Positions 8,381 through 17,036 of a DNA stretch of 64,000 nucleotides are shown piece by piece; position 1 is the first letter of the stretch, and every line of letters begins with the position of its first letter. Source of the DNA: Bacillota bacterium (GTDB lineage: Bacteria; Bacillota; Clostridia; Oscillospirales; Oscillospiraceae). A model generated the notes under the pieces. That model did no database searches. It saw only the letters and a list, made by a program, of their open reading frames with translations, and had not been told where the DNA came from. The DNA lies in assembly GCA_029225225.1 (NCBI GenBank), contig JAQXWB010000077.1, positions 1-64,000 of the forward strand, in the 5' to 3' direction. The translations under genes were made by a program, and so were the position numbers.

Positions 8381-9549
8381 TGCTCAATACCTTAACCGAT
8401 CTTGCCATCATGATCTTTGCCGGGATGTTCTGCGGACGTATGGCAAAGCATATCCGCCTGCCGAATGTTACCGGCTATCTGGTCGCGGGACTCTTGATTG
8501 GCCCGAGTGTGTTCGGTCTGCTCTCCGACGGTTTTCTTGACACAATCGGCATCATCTCGGATGTTGCCCTCGGCTTTATTGCCTTTTCCATCGGCAATGA
8601 ATTCAAGCTCTCTTATTTTAAGCGCGTCGGAACCGCGCCTATTGTAATTGCCTGCTTCGAATCACTGTTTGCGGTGCTGTTCGTCGTGCTTGGACTGATT
8701 ATTTCCGGACAGAGCGTGTCCTTCTCACTCGTTCTCGGCGCGATTGCCGCCGCAACGGCTCCTGCCGCTACCATCATGGTTATCAAGCAGTACCGTGCAA
8801 AGGGACCTGTCACGGAGTCGCTGCTCTCCGTTGTCGCCATTGACGACGCAACGGCGCTGATTCTGTTCTCTCTCGCCGTTGCCGTCGCGCAGGCGATTGC
8901 GGGTACTTCCTCCTCGTTCGGCGCTTCCCTTCTCTCTCCGTTGAAGGAGATCGGCGGCGCACTCGCGGTCGGCGCGGCACTCGGCTTTATTTTCCTGATC
9001 CCGCTCCGCTTTTTCAAGAAAGCAGGCAATCGTCTGTCTCTGATCGTCGGCTTCATTTTTGCGGGTTTAGGCATTTCTCAGTGGCTCGGATTGTCGAATT
9101 TGCTTTTGTGCATGGCGATGGGCGCAGTGCTTGCCAACTTCTCTCCGGATATCGACAAGCTGATGGATATCTGCGACAGTGTGACGCCGCCGATCTTTAT
9201 GCTCTTCTTTGTCGCCTCGGGCGCGGATCTGAAGCTTTCCGTTCTGCCGACGGTCGGCGTGATCGGCATCATTTACATCGTTCTGCGCGTGATCGGCAAG
9301 ATCTTCGGCGCCGGGCTGGGCGGTATCGTCTGCAAGTGCGACAAAACCGTGCGCAAGTATCTCGGCCCGTGCTTGCTCCCGCAAGCAGGTGTTGCCATCG
9401 GTCTTTCTTTGGCAGCCGGTGAGGTTGTCCCGGAGCACGCACCGCAGATTCGCGCGGTCATTCTCTGCGGCACACTCATCTACGAGCTGATCGGCCCCGC
9501 CGTTACCAAGCTCTCCCTGAAAAAAGCAGGCGAGATCAGCGGGAAATAA
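8377..9549 (+). CDS. CPA2-type cation:proton antiporter
   Basis: 390 residues, almost entirely hydrophobic, with about 12 predicted membrane helices. The N-terminus (RLPNVTGYLVAGLLIGPSVFGLL) and later SVVAIDDATALILFS, with its DD pair in the ion site, are hallmarks of the KefB/NapA-like CPA2 family. There is no C-terminal RCK/KTN domain; the cytoplasmic regulator role may instead fall to the PII-like protein encoded directly upstream with a 4-base overlap. Whether Na+ or K+ is moved cannot be read from sequence. Confidence 0.85.
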   Translation: MMLNTLTDLAIMIFAGMFCGRMAKHIRLPNVTGYLVAGLLIGPSVFGLLSDGFLDTIGIISDVALGFIAFSIGNEFKLSYFKRVGTAPIVIACFESLFAVLFVVLGLIISGQSVSFSLVLGAIAAATAPAATIMVIKQYRAKGPVTESLLSVVAIDDATALILFSLAVAVAQAIAGTSSSFGASLLSPLKEIGGALAVGAALGFIFLIPLRFFKKAGNRLSLIVGFIFAGLGISQWLGLSNLLLCMAMGAVLANFSPDIDKLMDICDSVTPPIFMLFFVASGADLKLSVLPTVGVIGIIYIVLRVIGKIFGAGLGGIVCKCDKTVRKYLGPCLLPQAGVAIGLSLAAGEVVPEHAPQIRAVILCGTLIYELIGPAVTKLSLKKAGEISGK

Positions 9550-9799
9550 CGCTCTTTCTGCGAATTCCGATTAACAATCGTAGTGCAGAGACATGTCCCC
9601 AATGACCGCGTAAGCGGCAGATGGTACGGGCAAACGGGTTTGTACGCACTCGTCAGTTCCTTCACCGGCGCGTCAAGGATGCCGCGCGCTACAACCGTTG
9701 ATCACACTCTTGACGCAGGGCGCGACAACTCGGCGTGCCGTCCGCGAAGCGGCAGACGGTACAGGCGAACAGGTTTCTACGAAGTCGGTCGTTCTTGCA

Positions 9800-9946
9800 C
9801 GAGATTGCCGCGTCGCCTGCGCAGCCGTTAGCGACGAAGGAGCTTTACGGATGCGGCGTGCCCCTTGCGGGTATGCGCTCCTCGCAATGAAAGAGTGGGA
9901 AACCTTGTTTGTCATTGCGAGGGCGCTTGCGCCCGTGGCAATCTCC
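9800..9946. repeat. CATTGC-type palindromic dispersed element, copy 1
   Basis: Outer arms GAGATTGCC and GGCAATCTC enclose CTCCTCGCAATGA and TCATTGCGAGG segments, so the strand can fold into nested hairpins. The same words recur at 41.5-41.7 kb. Confidence 0.6.
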
Positions 9947-9984
9947 GAGTGAAGATTTGTACACAGTCGGCAGTTCCTGTATGC

Positions 9985-10003
9985 GGGCGGATGATATCCG
10001 CCC
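9985..10003. repeat. short palindrome GGGCGGAT-GAT-ATCCGCCC
   Basis: Perfect 8-base arms around 3 bases, followed by CCTAC. Similar GGGCGGAT...ATCCGCCCCTAC words are, as far as I recall, widespread intergenic repeats in clostridial genomes. Confidence 0.5.
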
Positions 10004-10037
10004 CTACAAGGTTTCTTCATGCTTTTGCGAAAAAAGA

Positions 10038-10071
10038 ATCCGAGCAGACTTTCAAAGCGGTCTGCTCGGAT
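10038..10071. terminator. terminator downstream of upp
   Basis: ATCCGAGCAGAC and GTCTGCTCGGAT form a 12-base stem. The minus strand continues ATTCTTTTTTC and the plus strand TTTTGTTTTT, so it works in both directions. Confidence 0.85.
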
Positions 10072-10083
10072 TTTTGTTTTTAT

Positions 10084-10716
10084 TTACTTTGTGCCGAAAA
10101 TGCGGTCGCCGCAGTCGCCTAAGCCGGGGACGATATAGGCATTTTCGTTTAGCTTTTCGTCCACCGCCGTGACGATGATGTCAATATCGGGGTGGGCCTC
10201 GGATACTGCTTGGATGCCCTCGGGCGCCGCAATGATATCCATCAGCGTAATGGACTTACAGCCGTACTCGCTCTTGAGAATCTCAATCGCTGCAATGGCG
10301 CTGCCACCCGTTGCCAGCATCGGGTCAACGATAAAGACCTGCCGCTCCGAGATATCCGGCGGCATCTTGCAGTAATACTGCACGGGTTCATGCGTCACGG
10401 GATCGCGGAACAGACCGATATGTCCGACCTTCGCAGAGGGGATCAGCGAGATCATCGTATCAACCATGCCCAAACCTGCACGGAGAATCGGCACAATCGC
10501 AAGCTTCTTGCCAGCAAGTACCTTAACCTTCGCCGTTGCGACCGGGGTCTCGATCTCGACTTCCTTCGTGGGGAGATTGCGCGTTGCTTCATAGCACATC
10601 AGTGCTGCGATCTCACCGACGATCTCACGGAACTCTTTTACGCCCGTGTTTTTGTCACGCAGGATCGACAGCTTGTGCTGGAGCAGCGGATGCTCCAAAA
10701 CTTGAACTTTTCCCAT
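10084..10716 (-). CDS. upp: uracil phosphoribosyltransferase
   Basis: Salvage enzyme converting uracil and PRPP to UMP. 210 residues, the usual length. The PRPP loop [11 protein letters not shown] and the C-terminal uracil-site block [14 protein letters not shown] are intact. Its ATG overlaps the tsaB stop by one base (TAATG), so it is the last gene of a tsaE-tsaB-upp operon. Confidence 0.96.
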   Translation of the reverse strand: MGKVQVLEHPLLQHKLSILRDKNTGVKEFREIVGEIAALMCYEATRNLPTKEVEIETPVATAKVKVLAGKKLAIVPILRAGLGMVDTMISLIPSAKVGHIGLFRDPVTHEPVQYYCKMPPDISERQVFIVDPMLATGGSAIAAIEILKSEYGCKSITLMDIIAAPEGIQAVSEAHPDIDIIVTAVDEKLNENAYIVPGLGDCGDRIFGTK

Positions 10717-11432
10717 TATGCTTCTCCTTTGCTCTTTTGCAGACGCTCGTTGCGCTCGCGCTCCGCCTGCGAAAGCCGCAGGTAGTTCGGAACGAGCGCA
10801 GCACCGTCAAAGTCCGCTCCCGACAGAAGCAGTCGACGCGCTGCCAGCGCCACGCCCGAGGCGCGCTGCATCACGATATGCTCCGGCGCGAGAACGCAGC
10901 CGGATAAGTCCTTACCGATGGTATTATAGCACAACTGTGCCCCGTCGCCAACCATTATTTTCGGCTTTTTTTCATTTTTCAGCGTCTGCGCCAATTCCTT
11001 GAGCGAAATCGCCCGATCCTCTGTCAGCCGCGTCAGGCTTCCCCTCTCACAGGAGAACAGCGCGTTATAGACCTGCTCTCGTCTGGCGTCCATCGCGCAG
11101 CACACAATGCCCTCAAACAGCCGCGCCTGCTGCGCCATGGCTTCCAACGTTGAAACACCGACACACGGAAGCTCGCGCCCCCATGCAAAGCCCTTTGCCG
11201 CCGCCGTACCGATGCGCACGCCCGTAAAGCTGCCGGGGCCCGCTGCGCAGGCAACGGCGGTAATGTCCTTCGCGGTCAGCTCGCAGACGGCAAGCAGCTC
11301 CTCCGCCAGCTTCATCAGCGTGCGGCTGTGGGTCTGACCGCAGTTTAAATAGCTCTCTCCGAGAAGCTTGTCCTCCTCCAAAATCGCGACCGACGCCGCT
11401 TTCGCGGAGGTTTCAAAGGCTAAGATCCGCAT
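10716..11432 (-). CDS. tsaB: tRNA t6A biosynthesis protein TsaB
   Basis: Scaffold partner of TsaD in threonylcarbamoyl transfer to A37 of ANN-reading tRNAs. 238 residues starting [18 protein letters not shown], with [13 protein letters not shown], the TsaB signature block of the ASKHA fold. The track start lies 336 bases upstream in the tsaE shadow; ATG at 11432 is the conserved start, overlapping tsaE by about 20 bases. No rimI or tsaD follows here as it often does; a TsaD-like gene sits at 53 kb. Confidence 0.92.
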   Translation of the reverse strand: MRILAFETSAKAASVAILEEDKLLGESYLNCGQTHSRTLMKLAEELLAVCELTAKDITAVACAAGPGSFTGVRIGTAAAKGFAWGRELPCVGVSTLEAMAQQARLFEGIVCCAMDARREQVYNALFSCERGSLTRLTEDRAISLKELAQTLKNEKKPKIMVGDGAQLCYNTIGKDLSGCVLAPEHIVMQRASGVALAARRLLLSGADFDGAALVPNYLRLSQAERERNERLQKSKGEA

Positions 11433-11850
11433 TGTCCTTCCACCCTTCAATTGTAATCCGTCTGGTTTCGTCATCCGTTTTTTCAATCGAAACGGTAATG
11501 GCGTCCTCCATTGCGTCGCGGACGTTCTCGCTCCACTCCACGGCGCACACACCGCCGCGCAAAAGGTAGTCCTCCCAGCCGATATCAAACAGCTCGTCAC
11601 TTGAGCTGAGACGGTACATGTCAAAATGGAACAGCGGAAGTCTGCCGCCCGTATATTCGTTGACAATGGTATAGGTTGGGCTGGTAACCCGCATAGGGAT
11701 CTCCAAGCCGCGCGCAAGTCCTCTCGTAAACGCGGTTTTTCCCGCACCGAGATCGCCGAGATAGGCAATGACCTCGCCGCCGTGAAGCGTTTTTCCGAGT
11801 TGTTCGCCTAAGCGTTCGGTTTCTTCAGGGCTTTTGGTGATAAATTGCAT
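11413..11850 (-). CDS. tsaE: tRNA t6A biosynthesis ATPase TsaE
   Basis: 145-residue P-loop ATPase that powers turnover of the t6A complex. Walker A is GDLGAGKT, followed by the family motif VTSPTYTIVNEY, and LFHFDMYRL and VEWSENV complete the signature. First gene of the tsaE-tsaB-upp operon. Confidence 0.95.
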   Translation of the reverse strand: MQFITKSPEETERLGEQLGKTLHGGEVIAYLGDLGAGKTAFTRGLARGLEIPMRVTSPTYTIVNEYTGGRLPLFHFDMYRLSSSDELFDIGWEDYLLRGGVCAVEWSENVRDAMEDAITVSIEKTDDETRRITIEGWKDNADLSL

Positions 11851-11872
11851 TCACGTCACTTCCTTTTCGGAT

Positions 11873-11901
11873 ATTCTACCACAAAACCGCATTTTTTGCA
11901 A
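11873..11901 (-). promoter_or_regulatory. promoter for tsaE-tsaB-upp
   Basis: Minus strand TTGCAA (11896-11901), 17-base spacer, TAGAAT (11873-11878), just upstream of the tsaE ATG at 11850. Confidence 0.6.
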
Positions 11902-11916
11902 AAACAACTTTTCCTG

Positions 11917-11945
11917 TTTACAGATTCGCCGTTTAATGATAAAAT
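11917..11945 (+). promoter_or_regulatory. promoter for rodA
   Basis: TTTACA (11917-11922), 17-base spacer, TAAAAT (11940-11945), 21 bases before the ATG at 11967. Confidence 0.65.
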
Positions 11946-11966
11946 AACGCGGAAGGAGGTGTGCGC

Positions 11967-13118
11967 ATGAAAAAATTATTCGGCAAACTGATGGAAGTTT
12001 TCAAAAAGGGCGATATGGTGCTTTTATCGCTTTGCGTCGCCGCCTCCGTTTTCGGCATCGTGATGATCTATGCCGCAACCATATGGGAGGGCAGCACACG
12101 CTATATCGTCGTGCAGTCCGGCGCCTTGGTGGCCGGCGTGCTGATCTATCTTGCACTGACAGCGTTTGACATTGATATTCTCGCCGGACAGCGAACGCTC
12201 CTCTTCCTGTTTAATATCATCTTTATCGGGATGCTGCTCATCTGGGGCGTTGAAGGCACCTCAGGTAATAAGAGCTGGCTCTCTTTCCCCTTCCTGCCGT
12301 TTAATATTCAGCCTGCCGAGGTCTGCAAGATCACCTATATCATTATTCTTGCCAAAACCATGAGCGTCAATCAGACGCGGATTTCCTCTCTGCGCTCCGT
12401 ATCGCAGATCACGGCACATATGCTTTTCATTGTGGCACTGATCATTCTGATCTCCAGAGACACGGGCGTTGCTTTGATTTTCGTGTTTATCTTCCTCGCG
12501 ATGGCATACGTCGGCGGCGTGAGCGGCTGGTGGTTTCTCGGGGGCGCAGGCTTATTTGCCGTCGCCGCGCCGACGCTTTGGCAGACCGTTTTGCGTCAGG
12601 ACCAAAAGAACCGTATTCTTGTGCTCTTTGACCCCTCCATCGACCCGGACGGTCTGGACGTGCTTTGGCAGACCAATCAAAATTTGAAGGCGCTGCGCAA
12701 CGGCGGACTTTCCGGTCAGGGGCTGTTTCACGGCAGCATGACCTCCGGCGGTGCTTTGCCTGCGCAGCATACGGACTCCATCTTTTCCTCCATCGGCGAG
12801 CAGCTCGGCATGATCGGCTGTCTCATCGTCCTGCTTTTGCTGTTAGCTATTGTCATTCGCATCATTTATGTGGGCATGAAGTCGCCCGATTATATGAATC
12901 GGCTGATCTGCATCGGCATCGCCTCGATGCTGCTGTTCCAGATTCTGATCAATGTCGGCATGTGCTTGGGTCTTCTTCCCGTCATCGGTCTCGCGCTGCC
13001 CTTCATCAGCTACGGCGGCAGCTCGATCTTGACCTCGTTTATGGCAATGGGCATCGTCTCCGGCATCAAGATGCGTCCCGCCCGAGACATCCGCGCGCAC
13101 TATATCCGCCCCTACTGA
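11967..13118 (+). CDS. rodA: SEDS peptidoglycan glycosyltransferase, RodA-like
   Basis: Membrane glycan polymerase of the RodA/FtsW/SpoVE family, 383 residues with about ten membrane helices. The long extracellular loop (GGLSGQGLFHGS, HTDSIFSSIGEQLGMIGC) and the C-terminal LPFISYGGSSIL are SEDS signatures. HTDSIF and the compact length favour RodA over FtsW, but no mreB or pbp2 neighbour confirms it and SpoVE remains possible. GGAGG at 11955-11959 fixes the start at 11967 rather than the GTG at 11961. A terminator follows, so it is a one-gene transcript. Confidence 0.85.
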   Translation: MKKLFGKLMEVFKKGDMVLLSLCVAASVFGIVMIYAATIWEGSTRYIVVQSGALVAGVLIYLALTAFDIDILAGQRTLLFLFNIIFIGMLLIWGVEGTSGNKSWLSFPFLPFNIQPAEVCKITYIIILAKTMSVNQTRISSLRSVSQITAHMLFIVALIILISRDTGVALIFVFIFLAMAYVGGVSGWWFLGGAGLFAVAAPTLWQTVLRQDQKNRILVLFDPSIDPDGLDVLWQTNQNLKALRNGGLSGQGLFHGSMTSGGALPAQHTDSIFSSIGEQLGMIGCLIVLLLLLAIVIRIIYVGMKSPDYMNRLICIGIASMLLFQILINVGMCLGLLPVIGLALPFISYGGSSILTSFMAMGIVSGIKMRPARDIRAHYIRPY

Positions 13119-13122
13119 TCCG

Positions 13123-13153
13123 ATTCCGCCGTCTCAGACGGCGGAATTTTTTT
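13123..13153 (+). terminator. rodA terminator
   Basis: ATTCCGCCGTCT and AGACGGCGGAAT pair tightly, followed directly by seven T residues. Confidence 0.9.
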
Positions 13154-13213
13154 GCATAGTTTGAAAAATACGGTTCATCCTATTCCCGAAGCAAATCATA
13201 GGAGGGAACCAAA

Positions 13214-14398
13214 ATGAAAACCATCACCCGCATCGCCGCCCTTGCTGCTGTTTGCGCATTGGCGCTGTGCCCCTTTGCCTCGGCAGCCGACGGTGAGACG
13301 CTCTACAACGCGGATTACTGCTTCAGTGAAGCGGATTTCACCTCGGATGCCTTTTCGGAAATCAGCGGCATCTTTGTCACCGCAGTACCGGAGAAAGCGG
13401 TTGCCGCCATCAAGCTCGGCAACCGTGAGATTCGCGCAGGAGACATTCTGCCTGCGGAGGTACTGGAACGGCTGCGTCTTGTCCCCGCCTGCGGGGAGAG
13501 CTGCAACGCAGAGCTGTCCTATCAGCCCATCTGCGGCACGGCGCTCGGTGACCCCGCAGCGATTACCATCCGCATCCAATCCGGAAAGAACGAGACGCCA
13601 AAAGCCATTGGAGGCGAATTTGAAACTTACAAAAACATCGCCAACGACGGTAAATTGACAGGCTCCGATCCCGAAGAAGCGCCGCTGACCTTCCAACTCG
13701 TTGAAAAGCCCAAGCGCGGCACCCTGACACTCAATACGGACGGCTCATATGTCTACACACCCGACAAGAACAAGGTCGGTGAGGACAGCTTCACCTTCAC
13801 CGTCACCGACGATGCAGGCAATGTCTCAAAGCCCGCCACCGTAAAGATCAAAATTCTCAAGCCGTCGCAGAGCATGACCTTTGCCGACATGGAGGGCAAC
13901 AACGACCAATACGAAGCCGTATGGGTTTGCAATGAGGGCTTGAGCAGCGGCAGGAGCATTGCAGGCACGCTCTGCTTCTGCCCGCAGGAGACTGTCAGCC
14001 GCGCGGAATTCCTCGTGATGGCAATGAAGTTGGAGGACATTCCCGTTGACGCCGAGCTTACCGTCTCCGGCTTTGCAGACGCCGAGGACTCCCCCGCATG
14101 GGTGCAGCCCTACGTCGCCTCCGCCATGCGCCGCGGTATTATCAGCGGTGAGCCGGGCGAAGCAGGCGCGGTCTTCCGCCCGAATGACGCAATCACAGGC
14201 AGAGAGGCTGCCGTAATCCTGCAAAATATCTTGAAGCTGCCCGTCTCCGCCGCCGCGTTCCGCCCGTCTGAAGGCGCATGGTCGGCAACCGCGATGCAGG
14301 CGCTCTCCGACGCGGGCATTTCGCTCTCCGCCCCTGAGCAGCCCCTGACCCGCATTGAAGCCGCTTGTCTTCTCTATCAAGCCGCGCAGCTCAACTGA
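13214..14398 (+). CDS. exported surface protein with cadherin-like and SLH-type domains
   Basis: 394 residues. A classical signal peptide (KTITRIAALAAVCALALCPFAS) ends near AADGE. Residues about 130-220 form an Ig/cadherin-like repeat (GTLTLNTDGSYVYTPD, GEDSFTFTVTDDAGNVS). The C-terminal part has SLH-like blocks (FADAEDSPAWVQPYVASAM, FRPNDAITGREAAVIL, PLTRIEAACLLYQ) that normally bind pyruvylated secondary wall polymer, so the protein is probably wall-attached. The first SLH repeat is partly degenerate. AGGAGGG precedes the ATG. Its role (adhesion, structure or other) is not evident. Confidence 0.75.
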   Translation: MKTITRIAALAAVCALALCPFASAADGETLYNADYCFSEADFTSDAFSEISGIFVTAVPEKAVAAIKLGNREIRAGDILPAEVLERLRLVPACGESCNAELSYQPICGTALGDPAAITIRIQSGKNETPKAIGGEFETYKNIANDGKLTGSDPEEAPLTFQLVEKPKRGTLTLNTDGSYVYTPDKNKVGEDSFTFTVTDDAGNVSKPATVKIKILKPSQSMTFADMEGNNDQYEAVWVCNEGLSSGRSIAGTLCFCPQETVSRAEFLVMAMKLEDIPVDAELTVSGFADAEDSPAWVQPYVASAMRRGIISGEPGEAGAVFRPNDAITGREAAVILQNILKLPVSAAAFRPSEGAWSATAMQALSDAGISLSAPEQPLTRIEAACLLYQAAQLN

Positions 14399-14419
14399 TA
14401 CACTCCAATCATAACAATT

Positions 14420-14442
14420 GCCTGCCGCGCTGCGCGGCAGGC
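14420..14442. terminator. GC-rich hairpin between convergent genes
   Basis: GCCTGCCGCGC-T-GCGCGGCAGGC has perfect 11-base arms. Only a short ATTTAT follows on the plus strand, so it is a weak or factor-assisted terminator, or a stability hairpin. Confidence 0.5.
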
Positions 14443-14457
14443 ATTTATCATAGTAGG

Positions 14458-14850
14458 TTATTCTTCCGGTTCCGCAGTCTCGGGCGCTTCAAGGGGAATG
14501 ATATCAAATTCCTCCTCTTCGTCGTCCTCCGGTTGGGCGTTCTCCTCCGTCTTTTCCCCGGAGTATTCCTCCTTCGCCGCTGCAATCTCCTCGCGCAGGG
14601 CATTGATGCGGCGGAAGGAATCGGAAATGCTCTCGCACAGCGGCTGATATTCCGCGTCGTCCGGCTCTTCATCGGTCACATAGTCCTTGTAATAGACCTT
14701 GCCGAGCTTTGTGTAGTTGCGGCGAATTTTCTCCTGCTCGTTCAGAATCGCAAGACGCTTTTTGGAGACCAGCGCGACATATTTTGCAGCCTTTGCGGCA
14801 GTCTGCGCGGCGTCGTTCGCCTTATCCTTCAGATTGTCAATCGTTGCCAT
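14458..14850 (-). CDS. coiled-coil protein with acidic tail, function unknown
   Basis: 130 residues with no family I recognise. The N-terminal 60 residues are Ala/Lys-rich and helical, the middle (CESISDSFRRINALREEIAAAKEEY) looks like a coiled coil, and the C-terminal 35 residues are strongly acidic (DDEEEEFD). No signal peptide or membrane segment. AAGGAGG 7 bases before the ATG sits at the very end of lgt, 12 bases away, so it is the last gene of a probable lgt operon. It may be a small scaffold or stress protein; that is a guess. Confidence 0.6.
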   Translation of the reverse strand: MATIDNLKDKANDAAQTAAKAAKYVALVSKKRLAILNEQEKIRRNYTKLGKVYYKDYVTDEEPDDAEYQPLCESISDSFRRINALREEIAAAKEEYSGEKTEENAQPEDDEEEEFDIIPLEAPETAEPEE

Positions 14851-14862
14851 AGGGATACCTCC

Positions 14863-15753
14863 TTATTCCTTCGATAGGTCTTCTTCTGCCGTCTCCTGCG
14901 CGGAGGCAGCAGCACGGTTTACCAACATAGCTTTCGGGTCGGGGCGCTTGAACGCAAGCATATAGAGCAAGATACCGACGGATACCAAACAGGTAACCGC
15001 TGCCAGTAGCTGGCTGACGCGGAAGCTGCCGATATACAGGCTGTCGGTGCGCAGCCCCTCGATAAAGGCTCTGCCCAGTCCATACCACGCGAGGTAGTAC
15101 AAAAACACCTGTCCGTCAAACTTACGCTTCTTTGACAGGAAATGCAGCAAGAGCAAGCCGATCAGATTCCAGACGGACTCATACAAAAAGGTCGGATGTA
15201 CATAGATCTGTCTGCCGCCCTCAATCAGTCCCATGCGCAGAAAGCTCTCCGTCTCGCCGCCGTGCGCCTCGCGGTTGAAAAAGTTGCCCCAGCGCCCTAC
15301 GGCTTGCCCGATCAAAAGTCCCAAGCCCGCGATATCCAAATACGGCAGGAGCTTGCTCCGCCGCCGTTTGCTTGTCAGACAATAGATCATCGCTGACAGG
15401 ACGGCTCCGATCACGCCGCCGTAAATGGCAAGCCCGCCGTCGCGGATCATCAGGCATTTATACCACGGAATGCCCGCGCCGAAATAGTGTTCCCATTCAA
15501 AGATGACATAGTAGGCACGCGCTCCGATGATGGCGCTCGGAATTCCAATCAATACAATATTATAAATATCGTCACTCGTTAATCCGAATTCCTTGCAGCG
15601 TCGCATGGCATAAAACACTGCCAGCAGCATGCCGCAGGCAATAATCACGGCGTACCATTTGATCTCAAAATTGCCGATGAAAAAGCCCTCGCTCGGGTTG
15701 ACCTCAATGCCTAACCCGGGGAAGCTGATCGGCGAGGTGTCAAAACGCAGCAT
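14863..15753 (-). CDS. lgt: prolipoprotein diacylglyceryl transferase
   Basis: Membrane enzyme that adds diacylglycerol to the lipobox Cys of prelipoproteins, needed for lipoproteins such as the one at 23.6 kb. 296 residues and about seven helices. The Lgt signature GQAVGRWGNFFNREAHGG is intact, as is an upstream RDGGLAIYGGVIG block. AGGAGG lies 7 bases before the ATG. It follows yfmF-yfmH by 11 bases, so a yfmF-yfmH-lgt transcript is likely. Confidence 0.95.
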   Translation of the reverse strand: MLRFDTSPISFPGLGIEVNPSEGFFIGNFEIKWYAVIIACGMLLAVFYAMRRCKEFGLTSDDIYNIVLIGIPSAIIGARAYYVIFEWEHYFGAGIPWYKCLMIRDGGLAIYGGVIGAVLSAMIYCLTSKRRRSKLLPYLDIAGLGLLIGQAVGRWGNFFNREAHGGETESFLRMGLIEGGRQIYVHPTFLYESVWNLIGLLLLHFLSKKRKFDGQVFLYYLAWYGLGRAFIEGLRTDSLYIGSFRVSQLLAAVTCLVSVGILLYMLAFKRPDPKAMLVNRAAASAQETAEEDLSKE

Positions 15754-15764
15754 CCCATATCCTC

Positions 15765-17036
15765 CTATTCTTTCGGGCGAACAACCGACATTGCCGCGCG
15801 CTCCGGACGCACCGTCTCGCGCAGGAAGGTTTTCACATCCTCGGGCGTCACAGACGCGTACGCCTCGGGGAAACGGAAATAGTCCGCACCGTCAAAGTGG
15901 TATGCACAAATACGATAACAGATACTTTCAAAGCTGTCAAGGTCTCTTGTGCGTCTGCCGAGGGCAGATTTTTTCAGCCGCTCAAACAGAGCGGGGTCAA
16001 AGCCCTCCCGCTCGATGCGCTCCGCCTCGTTCAGCAGCGCCGCAAGCACCGCTTCCGGATCCTTGCTGTCTCCGCCTGCGGAGAATAAGCACGCATCCTT
16101 CACGCTCTCATAGCCTGCGGAGAATTCAGCGTCGATCAAGCCTTCCTCATACAATCTCTGGTACAGCGGTGAGGACTCGCCGATCAGGATCTCCGCCACC
16201 AAATCACCGATGATCTCCCGGCGCATTGTCTCCAACCCCTTTTCGGGCGGAGGGCACTTGAAGCCGACGGAAAAGGTTGGCATGGAGACCTCCATGCGGC
16301 GTTCCACTCTCGAGCGGAGCGGCGTCATGACCTCCTTTGCGCCGTAATCCCGCAGCGGCAGAGATAAGCGTCCTGTCTGCGATACCTCTCCGGCGATAGC
16401 GCAAACCTCCTGCGCATCCACATCGCCTACGACGCACAAAACCATGTTTGCGGGGCAGTAAAACGCGCGGTGGCAGTCATAGAGCATCTCGGCGGTAATC
16501 CCTTCGATGCTCTCAACCGTGCCTGCAATCGGCACACGAACGGGATGCTCGGCAAAGAGGGCGCCGAACAGCTCCTCCCCGACCCGCGACTCCGCGCTGT
16601 CTTCATACATGCGGATCTCCTGCGCAATGATGCCGCGCTCCTTTTCCACGCTTTCGTCCGTAAAATACGGCGTATGAACCATACGCAGGAGAATTCGCAG
16701 ATTCTCCGCGAACTGCTCCGTACAGGAAAAATAATAAGCGGTCATGGCATAGCTCGTAAAGGCGTTCGGACTGCCGCCGTATGCCGCGAAGAGGTCCATT
16801 GCGTTCTCCTCGGGCAGGTCAAACATCTTATGCTCCAAATAGTGCGCAATGCCATCCGGCACGCGTTTTTCTTCCCCATCCAGCGTAAATTTTGTGTCAA
16901 TGGAGCCGAAATCGACCGCGAGAAAGGCATATTTCCGCGCAAAGTCGCGTTTTTTGACGACACGGACAAGCAGTCCGTCGGGCAGGCGCTCTTCATAATA
17001 GCCCTCGCCGATCTTCGGGTAGTCCAAGTATCTCAT
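15765..17036 (-). CDS. yfmH: M16 zinc-peptidase-like protein, YfmH type (active-site subunit)
   Basis: 423 residues. The inverted zinc motif HYLEH (residues 65-69) and the downstream Glu in IIAQEIRMYED mark a catalytically competent M16/pitrilysin domain, followed by the inactive-type second half. B. subtilis YfmH works with YfmF, and the pair has been linked to processing of modified EF-P; no EF-P gene is in this window. The start overlaps the yfmF stop by 4 bases (ATGA). Confidence 0.85.
   Translation of the reverse strand: MRYLDYPKIGEGYYEERLPDGLLVRVVKKRDFARKYAFLAVDFGSIDTKFTLDGEEKRVPDGIAHYLEHKMFDLPEENAMDLFAAYGGSPNAFTSYAMTAYYFSCTEQFAENLRILLRMVHTPYFTDESVEKERGIIAQEIRMYEDSAESRVGEELFGALFAEHPVRVPIAGTVESIEGITAEMLYDCHRAFYCPANMVLCVVGDVDAQEVCAIAGEVSQTGRLSLPLRDYGAKEVMTPLRSRVERRMEVSMPTFSVGFKCPPPEKGLETMRREIIGDLVAEILIGESSPLYQRLYEEGLIDAEFSAGYESVKDACLFSAGGDSKDPEAVLAALLNEAERIEREGFDPALFERLKKSALGRRTRDLDSFESICYRICAYHFDGADYFRFPEAYASVTPEDVKTFLRETVRPERAAMSVVRPKE

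Larger units (their letters stand above)
9550..10037. repeat. gene-free stretch built of dispersed repeats
   Basis: No credible gene between the antiporter and the upp terminator. Three diverged copies of a motif like TTTGTACGCACTCGTCAGTTCC occur near 9641, 9774 and 9956, two of them preceded by related GGCAGAYGGTACRGGC sequence. A palindromic element (9800-9946) and a GGGCGGAT-type palindrome (9985-10003) fill the rest. ORFs listed here are repeat artefacts. Confidence 0.6.

Noticed and set aside
9583-10172. several overlapping small ORFs before upp
   Set aside because: All fall in repeats; no ribosome sites and no shared family.
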